A stretch of 8,133 bases of DNA, taken from the NCBI GenBank assembly GCA_017412445.1, contig JAFPYA010000198.1, positions 1 through 8,133 on the forward strand. Direction: 5' to 3'. Below, one piece after another: positions 6,522-8,133 of the stretch. Every line of letters starts with the position of its first letter. The stretch's first letter is position 1. Position numbers and translations under genes: made by a program. The notes under the pieces were generated by a model. It was given only the letters and a program-made list of their open reading frames with translations, had not been told where the DNA came from and did not search any database. The DNA comes from Clostridia bacterium. Lineage in GTDB: Bacteria > Bacillota > Clostridia > Christensenellales > Aristaeellaceae.

Positions 6522-8133
6522 ATGATACACGGAAACACACAGGGCATACGCGCGTCGCTCCTTGAGGAAATGGAGAGGCTGTACGACATACAGTTTGACC
6601 GCAGCTTCTTCCTGCCCGACAGGCTGATAGGCCTCCTTGTTAACTACACCATCCAGCTCAACCGCGAGGTGATGGTCTACCTCGACCGCGACGGCGAGGT
6701 GCTGGAGGTGGCAGTGGGCTCGATCTCTCAGGTCGGCCTCACCGAGATGAGCCTGAGGCGCAACTTCGACCGTCTCACGGGCTTTCGCTGCATACACACC
6801 CATCCCGGCGGCAACGCGAGGCTGAGCAGCGTGGATCTGCAGGCGCTAAGGCTGCTGCATTTCGACTCAATGTGCGCCCTCGGCGTGGATAACGGCATAT
6901 GCACCGGCATAACCGCCGCGTTTTTGGGCGAGGTGGAATACGGCCAGCTCTCGGTGAATATTCACGGTCCGGTGAAGCCCGGGCGCATCCCTCAGAGCCA
7001 GTGGCTCAAGGAAATTGAGCTGAGCGAGGAGATCGTCGAGCGCGCAATCGCCGTTGGCGGCATTATAGATGAAGCCGAAAAGGTGATGCTTATATCCGTC
7101 GATGATGAGGACAGTCTGGACGAGCTTGCGAGCCTCGCCGACACCGCAGGCGCGGTGATAGTGAGCCGCGTGCTGCAAAGGCTGAATCACCCTGACAAGT
7201 CCACCTTCGTTGGCAGCGGCAAGGCGCAGGAGCTTGCGCTTGACTGCCAGACGCTGAGCGTCGATCTTGCCATAGTGGACGGCGAGCTCAGCCCCTCCCA
7301 GCAAAAAAACCTCGAAAACGCGCTGGGCGTGAGGGTCATAGACCGCACGGGGCTTATACTCGACATCTTCGCGCGCAGAGCCACGACCGCCGAGGGCAAG
7401 CTGCAGGTGGAGCTGGCGCAGCTCAAATACCGCCTGCCGCGCCTGCAGGGCTCAAGCGAGCAGCTCTCGCGCCTCGGCGGCGGCATAGGCACGAGGGGTC
7501 CGGGCGAGACGCGCCTCGAAAGCGACAGGCGGCACATACGCAGCCGCATAGACGAGCTGAGCCAAAAGCTGAGCGACCTGCAAAAGCAGCGCGACCTGAG
7601 AAGAACCCGCCGTGCAAAAAACGAGAGCGTCACCGTTGCGCTGGTCGGCTACACAAACGCGGGCAAGAGCACGCTATTAAACGCCCTGAGCGGCTCAAGC
7701 GTGCTGGTTGAGGACAAGCTCTTTGCCACGCTCGACCCGGTCACGCGCCGCGTGGAGCTGCCCGAAAACAGGCAGTGCGACCTCATCGACACGGTCGGCT
7801 TCATAAACAAACTGCCCCACTCCCTGGTCGAGGCCTTCAAAAGCACGCTCGAGGAGGCCGTGTACGCCGACCTGCTCGTCATAGTCAGCGATGTCTCCTC
7901 TCCGTTTTATCTTAAGCAGCGTGAGGTCGTGGGTCAGGTGCTCTCGGAGCTCGGCGCTGCGGACAAGCCCATCATAGAGGCGCTCAACAAGTGCGACGTG
8001 GCGCAGGCGGGCTTCGACATAGTGCCCGGCGACTGCGTGCGCATTTCGGCAAAGGAGGGCACGGGACTTGACGAGCTACGGCAGGCCATCCCCCGCAAAA
8101 TCACCTCCCTGAGGCACAGGGCGGAGCTGCTCA
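6522..8133 (+). CDS. hflX: GTPase HflX, long form with JAMM-like N-terminal domain (3' end missing)
   Basis: HflX is a GTPase that binds the 50S subunit and splits stalled ribosomes, notably after heat stress. The ATG at 6522 lies 3 nt after the glgP stop. The ribosome site is weak (GGAAG, 12 nt away), suggesting coupling to glgP translation. 537 codons are visible before the edge. Residues 1-170 form an extra N-terminal domain with HTHPGG (92-97) and S102/D105, a JAMM-type metal site. Residues 187-287 are the HflX nucleotide-binding N domain, including FVGSGKAQEL. Residues 288-367 contain GGGIGTRGPGET and a charged helical stretch. The G domain has GYTNAGKST (376-384), FATLDPVTR (401-409), DTVGF (423-427), NKCD (489-492) and SAK (509-511). 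Short HflX proteins such as the E. coli one (about 426 residues) lack the first domain. If glgP translation really stops at its amber codon, polar effects on hflX are possible. Confidence 0.95.
   Translation, partial: MIHGNTQGIRASLLEEMERLYDIQFDRSFFLPDRLIGLLVNYTIQLNREVMVYLDRDGEVLEVAVGSISQVGLTEMSLRRNFDRLTGFRCIHTHPGGNARLSSVDLQALRLLHFDSMCALGVDNGICTGITAAFLGEVEYGQLSVNIHGPVKPGRIPQSQWLKEIELSEEIVERAIAVGGIIDEAEKVMLISVDDEDSLDELASLADTAGAVIVSRVLQRLNHPDKSTFVGSGKAQELALDCQTLSVDLAIVDGELSPSQQKNLENALGVRVIDRTGLILDIFARRATTAEGKLQVELAQLKYRLPRLQGSSEQLSRLGGGIGTRGPGETRLESDRRHIRSRIDELSQKLSDLQKQRDLRRTRRAKNESVTVALVGYTNAGKSTLLNALSGSSVLVEDKLFATLDPVTRRVELPENRQCDLIDTVGFINKLPHSLVEAFKSTLEEAVYADLLVIVSDVSSPFYLKQREVVGQVLSELGAADKPIIEALNKCDVAQAGFDIVPGDCVRISAKEGTGLDELRQAIPRKITSLRHRAELL

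Noticed and set aside
5661..6803. Long minus-strand open frame (380 codons) opposite glgP and hflX
   Set aside because: It is an antisense shadow with a Val/Ala/His-rich composition. It crosses the glgP-hflX junction, so it is not evidence for a gene.

Overview
The window (about 8.1 kb, visibly GC-rich) looks like chromosomal DNA of an anaerobic Clostridia-type Firmicute, possibly a gut lineage. The reasons are strong GGAGG-type ribosome sites, sigma-A style promoters, tightly packed genes, a membrane-anchored cell-wall enzyme with a Pro/Thr/Glu linker, and a long-form HflX. Codon choice favours ATA for Ile despite the high GC. The lineage is inferred from style only; no marker gene is present.

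Left part, minus strand: a partial gene for a type II membrane protein, probably an L,D-transpeptidase, runs off the left edge (1-708). Upstream of it, and read in the same direction, is a complete short-chain dehydrogenase (916-1713), with a hairpin terminator and a separate promoter between the two. A 177-nt divergent promoter region (1714-1890) follows. It carries two good sigma-A promoters whose -35 boxes sit in the arms of an inverted repeat.

Right part, plus strand: one apparent operon driven from 1815-1843. It holds a NodB-type polysaccharide deacetylase without a signal peptide (1891-2727), 4-alpha-glucanotransferase malQ (2737-4212), glycogen/maltodextrin phosphorylase glgP (4209-6518) and hflX (6522 to the right edge, incomplete). 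Gaps are 9 nt, a 4-nt ATGA overlap and 3 nt. MalQ and GlgP together break down glycogen or maltodextrin: MalQ rearranges short alpha-1,4 glucans into longer chains and GlgP releases glucose-1-phosphate. The roles of the deacetylase and HflX in this unit are unclear.

The two most notable observations are these. First, glgP carries an in-frame TAG at codon 601, exactly where the family has a conserved Gln and 15 codons before the PLP-binding lysine, with an intact reading frame on both sides. Second, the N-terminal extension of HflX contains a full JAMM/MPN+-type metal-binding signature. No tRNA, rRNA, CRISPR array, insertion sequence or phage gene was seen.
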